Below are positions 1-8,496 of a stretch of DNA of 64,000 bases, piece after piece. The stretch spans positions 390,325 through 454,324 of the forward strand of contig CATLOR010000002.1 of NCBI GenBank assembly GCA_950054255.1. Direction: 5' to 3'. Each line of letters opens with the position of its first letter. Within the stretch, counting starts at the first letter, position 1. Source of the DNA: an uncultured Rickettsiales bacterium. Its GTDB lineage: Bacteria; Pseudomonadota; Alphaproteobacteria; Micavibrionales; GCA-2720935. A program made the position numbers and the translations under genes. The notes below the pieces were generated by a model that ran no database searches, was not told the origin of the DNA, and was given only the letters and a program-made list of their open reading frames with translations.

Positions 1-1
1 G

Positions 2-421
2 TTTGAAAAAACAAAGCATAATAGATCCTTAAACCGTCATCAGTGGCAATATGATACATTGAAAGAAAAACTTTCAAATCCTGAAAGCAACCAAAGCATC
101 GTGCTCTCAACGATAAAAAGTCTGATTGCTTTACGGACAAAACAAAAATCATTTCATCCAAATGCAACTCAATTTACTTTACATCTCCCTGACGGTTTAT
201 TTGGTATTTTAAGACAAAGCCTAGATCGCAAACAAGATACATTTTGCATTACAAACCTCACCAATAAGCCGATAACCCTACATCTACATCACTTACATTT
301 ATATTCTGGCTATGTTTGGAAAGATCTAATTAGCGGCACTGAATTCGAGCACCGAGATCAAGATGTCATCTTTGAGCCATATCAATCAATGTGGATTACA
401 AATATAAAAATCACAGCTTAA
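2..421 (+). CDS. C-terminal end of a GH13 sugar phosphorylase-like protein (5' truncated by window edge)
   Basis: An open frame runs from the window edge to a TAA at 419-421, giving the last 139 residues. The opening part (EKTKHNRSLNRHQW), followed by STIKSLIALRTKQKSFHPNA, matches the tail of GH13 subfamily 18 enzymes (sucrose or glucosylglycerate phosphorylases), where a short helix with an LIALR-like motif precedes the C-terminal beta domain. The rest (LPDGLFGILRQS, CITNLTNKP) fits that beta-sandwich. The catalytic barrel lies outside the window, so substrate cannot be judged. A TTG at 59 could be read as a start, but the homology continues upstream of it, so this is a partial gene. Its 3' end overlaps the convergent neighbour by 11 bases. 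Confidence 0.65.
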   Translation, partial: FEKTKHNRSLNRHQWQYDTLKEKLSNPESNQSIVLSTIKSLIALRTKQKSFHPNATQFTLHLPDGLFGILRQSLDRKQDTFCITNLTNKPITLHLHHLHLYSGYVWKDLISGTEFEHRDQDVIFEPYQSMWITNIKITA

Positions 422-1430
422 CCGTTTCATCCCAAATACGCGCCCAAACCTTATCTATATAATCTTGCCTTTTTCGCATTGAAAGAACACGCTTTGATAA
501 TTCATAAGGAATAAGCGTTGCGTTTTCTTGATCCCAAACACCAATCGCATAAGAAAAGACATACCCATTTTCAGCTCCCATTCTAAGATCAGATAAAATA
601 ACTTCCCCCTTATCATTGAGATATATTTTAAAAAAACCGTTCGCAAAATGTTTAATCTTGCGCACATGAGTATTATCATCAAGATTTAAAGCATCTAAAC
701 TTTTATAAGTTGTAAATTCTATATTCTTATTCTCATCAAATATGGACATGTAACCAATTTTATAACCACCATCAAATCGAACAATTATGCGCCATAAAAA
801 AGTGTTTAAAGGTGTAGGCGAAACTTTATAGTTATCAAAAGCTATATTTTGCTCAAGCAATGTGTACACCGTACTTTTTTGAATGTAAGCCTGAGATGTC
901 AAAGCAACAAAAATATAAAAGAAACTCAACGTGAACCCTATAAGGTTATAAAAATATTTCCTCTCTCCTTTCCCCCAAATAACACCGCACAGTCCAAACA
1001 GTAAAAACCCTGTATAGATAGGGTCTATAATAAACAATGCCCCTATACTGACTGGACTCATCTCCGTATAAGGCCAAAATAATTGTGTTCCGTAAACGGT
1101 GAATGCATCCAATAAAGCATGGGTCGATAAAATAAGATAAATAGCAAAAAACAATCTTAGCTTACTTACATCACGCAAAGCTGAACTACATAAACGCGCT
1201 AAGACCATTAAAATCGGCGCCATAACCACATGCATAATTAAAGAATGGCTCCACCCTCTGTGATGGACAAAATTATCAATCGGATCAACATATCTAAACA
1301 CAACATCAAGATCGGGAACTGTTCCTATAACCGCCCCTAAAATTAACGGTACTTTTATAGATTTTGTCGACTTACCAAGAACGCCGTAAGACACGCTCAC
1401 ACCTAACAAAATTTGTGTTAATGAATCCAT
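411..1430 (-). CDS. YdjM/DUF457-type membrane-bound metal-dependent hydrolase family protein
   Basis: A 339-residue inner-membrane protein. The N-terminal half carries the family's clustered acidic and histidine residues: D40 and D42 in VPDLDVV, H56-H57-R58 and S61-H62 in VHHRGWSHS, and H104/D108 in THALLDAF, interspersed with hydrophobic helices. These are the putative metal ligands of the family to which the LexA-regulated YdjM belongs; the actual reaction is unknown. The C-terminal third (about residues 200-339) is mostly polar and probably extracytoplasmic. It starts 44 bases from the divergent ABC transporter gene and converges with the GH13 gene. I rate the family assignment as good and the enzymatic function as open. 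Confidence 0.75.
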   Translation of the reverse strand: MDSLTQILLGVSVSYGVLGKSTKSIKVPLILGAVIGTVPDLDVVFRYVDPIDNFVHHRGWSHSLIMHVVMAPILMVLARLCSSALRDVSKLRLFFAIYLILSTHALLDAFTVYGTQLFWPYTEMSPVSIGALFIIDPIYTGFLLFGLCGVIWGKGERKYFYNLIGFTLSFFYIFVALTSQAYIQKSTVYTLLEQNIAFDNYKVSPTPLNTFLWRIIVRFDGGYKIGYMSIFDENKNIEFTTYKSLDALNLDDNTHVRKIKHFANGFFKIYLNDKGEVILSDLRMGAENGYVFSYAIGVWDQENATLIPYELSKRVLSMRKRQDYIDKVWARIWDETVKL

Positions 1431-1474
1431 CTAACTATGTTATCCTTCCTTTATCAACAGGCGAGAAAATAATA

Positions 1475-3250
1475 ATGTCACCAAGCAGTTTACCAAAAAC
1501 CAATTTGGCGTTTATCAAATTAATTATATCACCTTTACGGTGGTTTATTATTGCAATGTCTCTTTTGGTTCTTTTAGGCGCCGCCAGCGAAGCTGGGCTC
1601 AATTACTTTATCAAATTGATATTGGATTCAATAGAGGTAAGTCAAGACGCTTTAAACAATACAGAACTCCATAAACTTCTTTTATATTTTTTCTTTGGCT
1701 TTTTAGCTCTAAGAGGTGTTGTTTCTGTTATTTGATTTTCTTATCACACCTTGTCACTCCGCGTTGCTCCCCGTATTGAAAATGTTGTAAAAGACTATTT
1801 ATTAAAACATGTCACACACCACCCTTTTCACTATTTTCAGAATAATTTCTCAGGGCAAGTCGCGCATAAGATCATGCGTGCAGGGACGGCAACAAATAGT
1901 TTTACAATGTCCCTTTTTACAGATTTTTTATATAGCAGTGTTATTGCCTTAACAGTGCTGGTTATTTTTACAACAATTCATTTACAGCTAGCTCTTACTT
2001 TTACACTTTGGCTTACTGTCTATATTCCCTTTAGTATTTATGCTGTTAAAAAAATCCACTCTGCGATGAAGAAGGTAGAAAAATCTCGTAGCACCCTCAC
2101 CGGTCGTATTGTTGATATTTTAGCCAATGTTTTAACTGTTAAATCATTTGCCTTATTTGACACAGAACATAAAAATTTTAATATTTATAATGCGCAAGAG
2201 AAAGAAAATCACGTTGGCTATATCCGTGCCTATCGAAATATGAGTGCCTATAAAACACTCTTACATACTTTACTTGTCGCGATCATTGCTCTTGCTGCTT
2301 ATTATCTATGGAATGCAAATGCCATTACAACAGGTGACTTCGCACTTTCCCTTATCATGGGAAACCATGTCACAACAAAACTAAAAGAGCTTACAAACAA
2401 CATCATGAAACTAACAGAGAACTCAGCTCTTTTAAGAGAGTCTCTTGATCAGCTTATTGATATTAATGACACAGGTTATACACAGCCAGAAAACGTCCAA
2501 AGCCTAGGACAAAATGCGATTGTTTTAAAAGATATGTCCTTTTCTTATGACGCTGAAAACAATGTATTAGATGCGATCAATTTAACAATTTCAGAAAACG
2601 AGAAAATTGGTCTAATTGGCATGAGTGGCGCTGGAAAATCAACTTTTGTAAATCTCCTCCTTGGTTTTTTTAGAGCGAATCCCAATCAAATTTTTATTGG
2701 GGATAAAGACATCACAACTCTAAACTTAACAAAGCTTAGACAAATGATTTCCTATATTCCACAAGATACGTCCCTCTTTCATAGATCAGTCAGAGAAAAC
2801 ATCGCTTATGCGCTCCCAGAAGCCTCTGATGAAGATATTATAGAAGCTGCTAAAAAAGCTTACGCCCATGAGTTCATTTCATCACTTCCAAAGGGGTATG
2901 ACACAATTGTTGGAGAACGTGGCGTCAAACTCTCTGGCGGGCAAAGACAACGTATCGCAATTGCGCGCGCTATTTTAAAAGATAGCCCTATTCTGATCTT
3001 AGACGAAGCAACTTCGGCACTTGATACAGAATCTGAGCGTTATATTCAACAAAGCTTAGAAACACTCATGCAAAACAAAACGGTTATCGCCATCGCACAT
3101 AGACTTTCAACGATTGCACATCTAGATCGTCTTCTTGTATTAGAACAAGGAAAAATTATTGAACAAGGTACACACGAAACCCTTATTCAACAACAAGGCA
3201 TATACAATAAATTATGGGGCATGCAATCAAGCGGTTTTTTAAGTGAGTAA
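1475..3250 (+). pseudogene. ABC exporter (fused permease-ATPase) interrupted by an in-frame TGA at codon 87
   Basis: One continuous reading frame encodes a half-size ABC exporter of 591 codons, except for TGA at 1733-1735. The upstream part has transmembrane helix 1 and coupling segments. The rest has the remaining membrane domain and a complete nucleotide-binding domain: Walker A GMSGAGKST (about residues 382-390), signature LSGGQ (486-490), Walker B ILILDEA (506-512) and switch AIAHRLST. The frame does not shift, because both parts lie in the same phase. One base change (for example TGG, Trp) would restore the gene. The likely start is ATG 1475, after AGGCGAG; an in-frame ATG at 1421 lies further upstream. 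TGA is an ordinary stop elsewhere here, so recoding is unlikely. It is either a recent nonsense mutation, a sequencing error or readthrough. The intact ATPase domain suggests the event is young. Substrate unknown. Confidence 0.75.
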
Positions 3251-3266
3251 AAGATAAGTTTACTCA
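3244..3266. terminator. Hairpin over the two convergent stop codons
   Basis: TGAGTAAA and TTTACTCA form perfect 8-base inverted arms around a 7-base loop. The repeat contains the stop codon of the ABC transporter (3248-3250) and the leuB stop on the other strand (3260-3262). It is placed like a bidirectional terminator, but there is no long T tract on either side, so the call is tentative. Confidence 0.4.
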
Positions 3267-4309
3267 GCGTCAAAAAGTGCTATAAGTTTTTTAGACAGAG
3301 AACTCAGTGATTCACTTCCCTTTAAATCACCTGTAAAAAGACGATCGTCTAAAATCTTTTTTACATTCTTTTCTATAAGGTTAGATTCTTTTTCTAAACC
3401 AAAACTATAACGCAACATCATCGCAACTGATAACACCATTCCAATTGGATTTGCTTTATCTTGACCTGCAATATCAGGAGCCGAGCCATGAATTGGTTCA
3501 TAAATCGCACCGCGACCACTCCCTATTGAGGCTGAAGGTAAAAGCCCTAAAGATCCCGCCAGCATTGATGCTTCATCTGTTAAAATATCACCAAACATAT
3601 TCTCTGTTACAATCACATCAAAGCTATTTGGGCGATCAAGCAAATGCATTGTCGCAGCATCAATATATAAATGTTCTAATGTCAGCTCTGGATAGTCTTG
3701 ATCAATAATTTCATTTGTAATTTCACGCCATAAACGACTTGTATCTAAAACATTTGCTTTATCAACTGAGGTTAATTTCTTATTACGGGTCATGGCTAAA
3801 TCCGCAGAGAAACGAATAATACGCTCTATTTCTTCGCGGTTATAAGTACACACATCATAAGCCTCGTCTGGCTTTTTATTTTTATCACCAAAATAAATGC
3901 CTCCTGTTAGTTCACGCACAACAACAATATCAACACCTTTTAAAATTTCTGTTTTTAACGGTGCTTGCTCACAAGCTATCTCGTGTGTCTTAACGGGGCG
4001 TACATTTGCAAATGTCTGCAACTCTTTTCTAAGTTTTAACAACCCTTGTTCAGGGCGGACATCTCCATGCGCCCATTTAGGGCCTCCAATAGCTCCTAAA
4101 ATAACCGCATCTGCACGTTTGCAATCATTTAATGTCTTATCTGTTAAAGGCACGCCGTAAGCATCAATAGAAGCTCCACCAAATAAATGTGTTTCAAGAA
4201 TCAGGTCATGACCAAAACGCTCACACACTTTTTCTAAACACGAAATAGCAACATTTCCAACTTCAGGGCCAATACCATCTCCTGGTAAGTAAACAATATT
4301 CAATTTCAT
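3260..4309 (-). CDS. leuB: 3-isopropylmalate dehydrogenase
   Basis: A 349-residue NAD-dependent dehydrogenase for the third step of leucine synthesis, converting 3-isopropylmalate to the 2-keto acid that decarboxylates to 2-oxoisocaproate. Visible hallmarks are GDGIGPEV near the N terminus, RELTGGIYFG, the metal-binding segment TDEASMLAGSLG, and the NAD-binding YEPIHGSAPDIAG. Length is typical for the bacterial enzyme. It is the last gene of leuA-ilvE-leuC-leuD-leuB; its ATG lies directly against the leuD stop codon with no gap, suggesting translational coupling. Confidence 0.97.
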   Translation of the reverse strand: MKLNIVYLPGDGIGPEVGNVAISCLEKVCERFGHDLILETHLFGGASIDAYGVPLTDKTLNDCKRADAVILGAIGGPKWAHGDVRPEQGLLKLRKELQTFANVRPVKTHEIACEQAPLKTEILKGVDIVVVRELTGGIYFGDKNKKPDEAYDVCTYNREEIERIIRFSADLAMTRNKKLTSVDKANVLDTSRLWREITNEIIDQDYPELTLEHLYIDAATMHLLDRPNSFDVIVTENMFGDILTDEASMLAGSLGLLPSASIGSGRGAIYEPIHGSAPDIAGQDKANPIGMVLSVAMMLRYSFGLEKESNLIEKNVKKILDDRLFTGDLKGSESLSSLSKKLIALFDAE

Positions 4310-4891
4310 TTAAAAAACCTCATGCGCTTTCTCATACGCTTTTATTGTGGATTCTTGATTAAGCAAAAACCCTAATTGATCAACACCTTGTAACATACAA
4401 ATACGCGCAAATGGTTCCACCTCAAACGTCACACATGATCCATCCCCTAATGTGAGTTGATTATTTTCCAAATCAATTGTTAAAGCCTCTTCTGAGTGTT
4501 CCATTAAATATGCATGCGTTTTTTGATCAACGACAATGGGCAACACTCCATTTTTAAGCGCATTGTTTTTAAAGATATCAGCAATCTCTGTGCTAATCAC
4601 AACACGGATACCGTAATCATATAAAGCCCAAGGGGCATGTTCACGAGAAGAACCACAGCCAAAATTATTACCCGCAACAATGATGCGATGTTCATTTGGG
4701 TCGATTTGATTAAAGATATTATCTTCTTTCAAAGAACCATCTTTATGATAGCGCCAATCGTAAAATAAGTTTTCACCCAAACCGTCTTTACTCACAACCG
4801 TTAAAAAACGCGCCGGAATAATTTGATCTGTATCAATATCTTTATTCGGTAAGATAATCGTCTTTGATGTTAATGTTTTAAACGCTTCCAT
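4310..4891 (-). CDS. leuD: 3-isopropylmalate dehydratase small subunit
   Basis: The small (swivel-domain) subunit of isopropylmalate isomerase, which pairs with LeuC. The start chosen is the ATG at 4889-4891 (MEAFKTLTSKTIILPNKDID), preceded by AAGAGG; the longer open frame reaching 4945 would overlap leuC and lacks family similarity. The resulting 193 residues is normal for bacterial LeuD. IDTDQIIPARFL and GNNFGCGSSREHAPWAL are the characteristic substrate-loop and swivel-domain motifs. It lies 10 bases after leuC and abuts leuB. Confidence 0.96.
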   Translation of the reverse strand: MEAFKTLTSKTIILPNKDIDTDQIIPARFLTVVSKDGLGENLFYDWRYHKDGSLKEDNIFNQIDPNEHRIIVAGNNFGCGSSREHAPWALYDYGIRVVISTEIADIFKNNALKNGVLPIVVDQKTHAYLMEHSEEALTIDLENNQLTLGDGSCVTFEVEPFARICMLQGVDQLGFLLNQESTIKAYEKAHEVF

Positions 4892-4901
4892 TATATACCT
4901 C

Positions 4902-6302
4902 TTATAAAAACTCTCTTGGGTCAGCGACACATCCCTTAATAGCACTCGCCGCCGTTGTCTGAGGACTTGCTAAAATGGTACGAGCGCCCTTTCCTTGTCG
5001 CCCTTCGAAATTACGGTTACTGGTTGAAACAGCAAGCTGTCCTTCCTCAACCATATCACCATTCATAGCAATACACATCGAACAACCAGACTCCCGCCAC
5101 TCAGCCCCAGCCTCGATAAAAACCTTATCCAATCCCTCAGCTTCAGCCATATGTTTGATTTGTTGGGAACCTGGCACTACCAAAAGTCGGACATCAGTGG
5201 CTACTTTTTGTCCTTTTAAAATCTCAGCTGCAGCGCGCAAATCAGACAATCTTGAATTTGTACAACTCCCAATAAAAGCTTGATGGATTTTCTCACCCTT
5301 AATAGATTGCCCGCCTTTTAATTTCATATAAGACAGTGCTTTTTCTTCAGAAGGATCTTTCGCATCAGGCACAAGCCCATCAATTGGCATCACCATTCCT
5401 GGGTGCGTCCCATAAGTCACCATAGGCACAAGATCATCTACATTTAAATGCACTTCCTTATCAAAATGCGCGCCAACATCTGTTTTTAATGTACGCCAAT
5501 ATTGAATAGCCTTATCCCAAGCCTCTCCTTCAGGTGCTTTCAAACGTCCTTTGAGCCATGTATAGGTTGTTTCATCTGGGGCGATAAGGCCTGCTCTAGC
5601 GCCCGCCTCTATCGACATATTACAAATCGTCATCCGCTCTTCCATGGATAGGCCTTCAATCGCAGAGCCTCGATATTCTATGACATGACCTGTCCCGCCA
5701 TTCACACCAATTTTTCCAATGATCGCCAAAATAATATCTTTAGCTGTTACACCTTTTTCAATATGGCCATCAACCGTAATCGACATCGTTTTCGGTTTCC
5801 GTTGCAATAATGTTTGCGTCGCGAGCACATGACCAACCTCCGTTGTTCCAATTCCAAAAGCCCACGCGCCAAAGGCACCATGTGTACTTGTATGACTGTC
5901 ACCACAGACAATTGTTTTTCCTGGCTGTGTCGCCCCGATCTCTGGGCCCAAAACATGGACGATCCCGCGATAATCACTTTGCCAATCATGAAGCTCGATC
6001 CCAAATTCTGCGCAATTACGCTCAAGTTGAGATACTTGCCTGCGTGCCTGATCTGTTGCAAAGAGATGCTCTCCTTTTTCATTCACAGGTAAGGTCGGGG
6101 TTGAGTGATCCATTGTTCCTAACGTACGATCAGGTCTAGCAACTGATAGCCCTTTCTCACGCAACACGGTAAAAGCTTGCGGCGATGTCACCTCGTGGAT
6201 AAGATGTAAATCAATATAAATAACAGCGGGGTTTTCTTCTGTTTCTGGTACAACCTCGTGTGCTTGCCACAATTTATCAAAGAGCGATAGTGCTTCTCCC
6301 AT
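4902..6302 (-). CDS. leuC: 3-isopropylmalate dehydratase large subunit
   Basis: A 466-residue aconitase-family subunit that isomerises 2-isopropylmalate to 3-isopropylmalate with a [4Fe-4S] cluster. Cluster cysteines are visible in FIGSCTNSR and in [11 protein letters not shown], and the N-terminal part has the family motif [14 protein letters not shown]. The protein ends in the usual [11 protein letters not shown] segment. It is the third gene of the leucine operon, 25 bases after ilvE and 10 before leuD. Confidence 0.97.
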   Translation of the reverse strand: MGEALSLFDKLWQAHEVVPETEENPAVIYIDLHLIHEVTSPQAFTVLREKGLSVARPDRTLGTMDHSTPTLPVNEKGEHLFATDQARRQVSQLERNCAEFGIELHDWQSDYRGIVHVLGPEIGATQPGKTIVCGDSHTSTHGAFGAWAFGIGTTEVGHVLATQTLLQRKPKTMSITVDGHIEKGVTAKDIILAIIGKIGVNGGTGHVIEYRGSAIEGLSMEERMTICNMSIEAGARAGLIAPDETTYTWLKGRLKAPEGEAWDKAIQYWRTLKTDVGAHFDKEVHLNVDDLVPMVTYGTHPGMVMPIDGLVPDAKDPSEEKALSYMKLKGGQSIKGEKIHQAFIGSCTNSRLSDLRAAAEILKGQKVATDVRLLVVPGSQQIKHMAEAEGLDKVFIEAGAEWRESGCSMCIAMNGDMVEEGQLAVSTSNRNFEGRQGKGARTILASPQTTAASAIKGCVADPREFL

Positions 6303-6327
6303 ACTTTCTTTCTCACTGTTCTGTTTT

Positions 6328-7248
6328 TTATTTTTTAATTGGCTCTAACCAGCCATGCGTATCTTCATAACTCCCATCAAATAGGCCGAAAAAGGCTTTT
6401 TGAATCGCATGCGTAACAGCTCCACGCTTTCCATCACCAACAGGAATACGATCAACGCTACGCACAGGAGTAACCTCTACAGCTGTACCCGTCATAAAGA
6501 TTTCATCTGCTGTATATAAAAATTCGCGCGGCAATACTTGTTCTTCCGTTTCATATCCTAAATCACGTGCGATTGTTAAAATACTATCACGTGTAATCCC
6601 ACTTAGAATTGAGCTCGATGCCGTTGGTGTAAAAATCTTATTATCTTTAACAAAAAATAAGTTCTCTCCCGCACCCTCACTTAATGAACCAGAAATATTT
6701 AAACCAATACCTTCATGGAAACCATTAGCGTGCGCCTCATGTGAGATCAAGAAACTTGATAAATAGTTCCCGCCCGCTTTTGCGCCTGTTGGTACAGTAT
6801 TAGGTGCAATTCTGTTCCAGCTAGAAACAGACGCATCAACACCGTTTTCTAAAGCACCTTCACCAAGGTAAGCCCCCCATGGGAACGCCGCGATGGAAAC
6901 ATCAACATTAAATTCCTTTGGACAAACACCAATTGATCCATAACCGATATAAGCAATTGGACGAATATAAGCATCTTGTAATTTATTCTCCAAAATCACA
7001 TCATGTGTTGCCTGAACAAGTGTTTCAAAATCATAAGGGAGATCAACATGATACATTTGGGCTGATTTATATAAACGCTTCATATGCTCCCTCAAACGGA
7101 ACCCACATGTCCCTTTTTGCGTTTTATAAGCTCTTATGCCTTCAAAAAAAGAGGTGCCATAGTGAAGCCCATGTGACATGACATGGACTGTTGCCTTATC
7201 CCACTCGACCATCTCCCCATTCATCCAAATGTAGTCTACTGCTTTCAT
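6328..7248 (-). CDS. ilvE: Branched-chain amino acid aminotransferase
   Basis: A 306-residue fold-type IV PLP aminotransferase catalysing the last step of leucine, isoleucine and valine synthesis. [16 protein letters not shown] near the N terminus and [17 protein letters not shown] are diagnostic. The PLP-binding lysine should be K157 in [10 protein letters not shown]. Its place between leuA and leuC, with gaps of 18 and 25 bases, supports a role in leucine synthesis rather than as a D-amino-acid or 4-amino-4-deoxychorismate enzyme of the same fold. Start ATG is preceded by AAGAGAG. Confidence 0.95.
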   Translation of the reverse strand: MKAVDYIWMNGEMVEWDKATVHVMSHGLHYGTSFFEGIRAYKTQKGTCGFRLREHMKRLYKSAQMYHVDLPYDFETLVQATHDVILENKLQDAYIRPIAYIGYGSIGVCPKEFNVDVSIAAFPWGAYLGEGALENGVDASVSSWNRIAPNTVPTGAKAGGNYLSSFLISHEAHANGFHEGIGLNISGSLSEGAGENLFFVKDNKIFTPTASSSILSGITRDSILTIARDLGYETEEQVLPREFLYTADEIFMTGTAVEVTPVRSVDRIPVGDGKRGAVTHAIQKAFFGLFDGSYEDTHGWLEPIKK

Positions 7249-7266
7249 TGTTTTCTCTCTTCTAAG

Positions 7267-8430
7267 TTATATAAGATTATGTGTTCTTATCAGTTTTTCT
7301 AAATCTTTATCAAAAATATCTTTTTTTGTATCGGCAAGCTCTTTGAATAATGTAAATAATTGATCCAAAGCCTCTTCACTTAATGTAAATTTCATATCTT
7401 CAACGCGTTGTTTTAAAGCCGCGCGTCCACTATGTTTTCCAAGCACAAGAAGTGAGCTTTCAACCCCCACATCTTCCGGTTTCATGATTTCATATGTTTC
7501 ACGATTTGCAAGCATGCCATGTTGGTGAATACCCGATTCATGCGCAAAAGCATTTTTACCAACAATTGACTTTGTACGCGCTACATCATTACCTGTTATT
7601 TCAATTAAAAGCTGACTAGCTTCAAAAATTTTCCGCGTATCAATATCTGTGCGTACACCATAAAAATCAGCGCGTGTTTTCATCGCCATCACACATTCTT
7701 CAAGAGATGAGTTTCCTGCGCGTTCACCAATCGCATTAACCGTACACTCAATTTGGCGCGCACCGCCACGAACAGCAGCCAAAGCATTCGCAACAGCCAT
7801 CCCTAAATCATCATGACAATGAGCACTAAAAATCGCTTTATCAGAATTCGGCGCTGTTTTTATAAGGAAACGAAACAGCTCTTCAATTTCTTGCGGCGTT
7901 GAATAGCCAACAGTATCTGGAATATTCACGGTTGTTGCCCCTGCGTCAATAACGGCTTCGACCACTTGAGCTAAATAATCAGGCTCTGTACGGATCGCAT
8001 CTTCTGCAGAAAATTCAACATTATCAACATAGCCTTTTGCACGCTTAACACCGGCAACGGCGCGGTCAATAATCTCTTCTTTACTCATTTTAAGCTTGTA
8101 TTCACGGTGAAGCGGGCTGGTCGCAATAAAAACATGAAGACGTTTATTATGAGCCGGTTCAATCGCTTCTGCCGCACGGTCAATATCACCATCATGGCAC
8201 CGCGCTAATGAGCAAATAGCAGGACCTTTAACTTCTTTCGCAATTGCATGAATACTTTCAAAATCACCCAGAGAGGCATTGGCAAAACCAGCCTCAATTA
8301 CATCAACATTGAGTTCAGCAAGTTTATGAGCCATGCGGAGTTTTTCTTGCAGGTTCATCGAATACCCTGGTGATTGTTCACCATCTCTCAGTGTTGTGTC
8401 AAAAATGAACACTTTATCCTGATCAGCCAT
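7267..8430 (-). CDS. leuA: 2-isopropylmalate synthase, short form without regulatory domain
   Basis: A 387-residue DRE-TIM metallolyase condensing acetyl-CoA with 2-oxoisovalerate, the committed step to leucine. It shows the DRE motif in DTTLRDGEQSPGYS (R15-D16), metal ligands in HCHDDLG (H204, H206), N240 in GERAGNSSLEE, and the ESGIHQHGML segment near residue 300. The usual enzyme is over 500 residues, with a C-terminal domain that binds leucine for feedback inhibition. This one stops about 40 residues after GKHSGRAAL, and nothing in the 18 bases before ilvE could encode the rest. Homocitrate or citramalate synthases have a similar size, but the operon context favours LeuA. SD AAGGAG precedes the ATG. 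Confidence 0.9.
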   Translation of the reverse strand: MADQDKVFIFDTTLRDGEQSPGYSMNLQEKLRMAHKLAELNVDVIEAGFANASLGDFESIHAIAKEVKGPAICSLARCHDGDIDRAAEAIEPAHNKRLHVFIATSPLHREYKLKMSKEEIIDRAVAGVKRAKGYVDNVEFSAEDAIRTEPDYLAQVVEAVIDAGATTVNIPDTVGYSTPQEIEELFRFLIKTAPNSDKAIFSAHCHDDLGMAVANALAAVRGGARQIECTVNAIGERAGNSSLEECVMAMKTRADFYGVRTDIDTRKIFEASQLLIEITGNDVARTKSIVGKNAFAHESGIHQHGMLANRETYEIMKPEDVGVESSLLVLGKHSGRAALKQRVEDMKFTLSEEALDQLFTLFKELADTKKDIFDKDLEKLIRTHNLI

Positions 8431-8496
8431 AATAGCTCCTTTCTCCCTGTATCTCTAAATAGTACACAAAAAAAATTAACACAGCCATAAAAGAAT

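Noticed and set aside
1475..3250. Genome-wide reading of UGA as tryptophan or selenocysteine
   Set aside because: TGA ends clearly complete genes here (sdhC, the membrane protein at 19828-20643, both small membrane proteins at 23814-24265), and Trp codons are TGG throughout. No SECIS-like hairpin was evident after the TGA.
4892..4945. N-terminal extension of leuD to 4945
   Set aside because: It would overlap leuC, the extra 18 residues do not resemble LeuD, and the ATG at 4891 has a good AAGAGG.
5747..6139. Overlapping frames on both strands within leuC
   Set aside because: leuC is complete and conserved across this stretch, so these are incidental.
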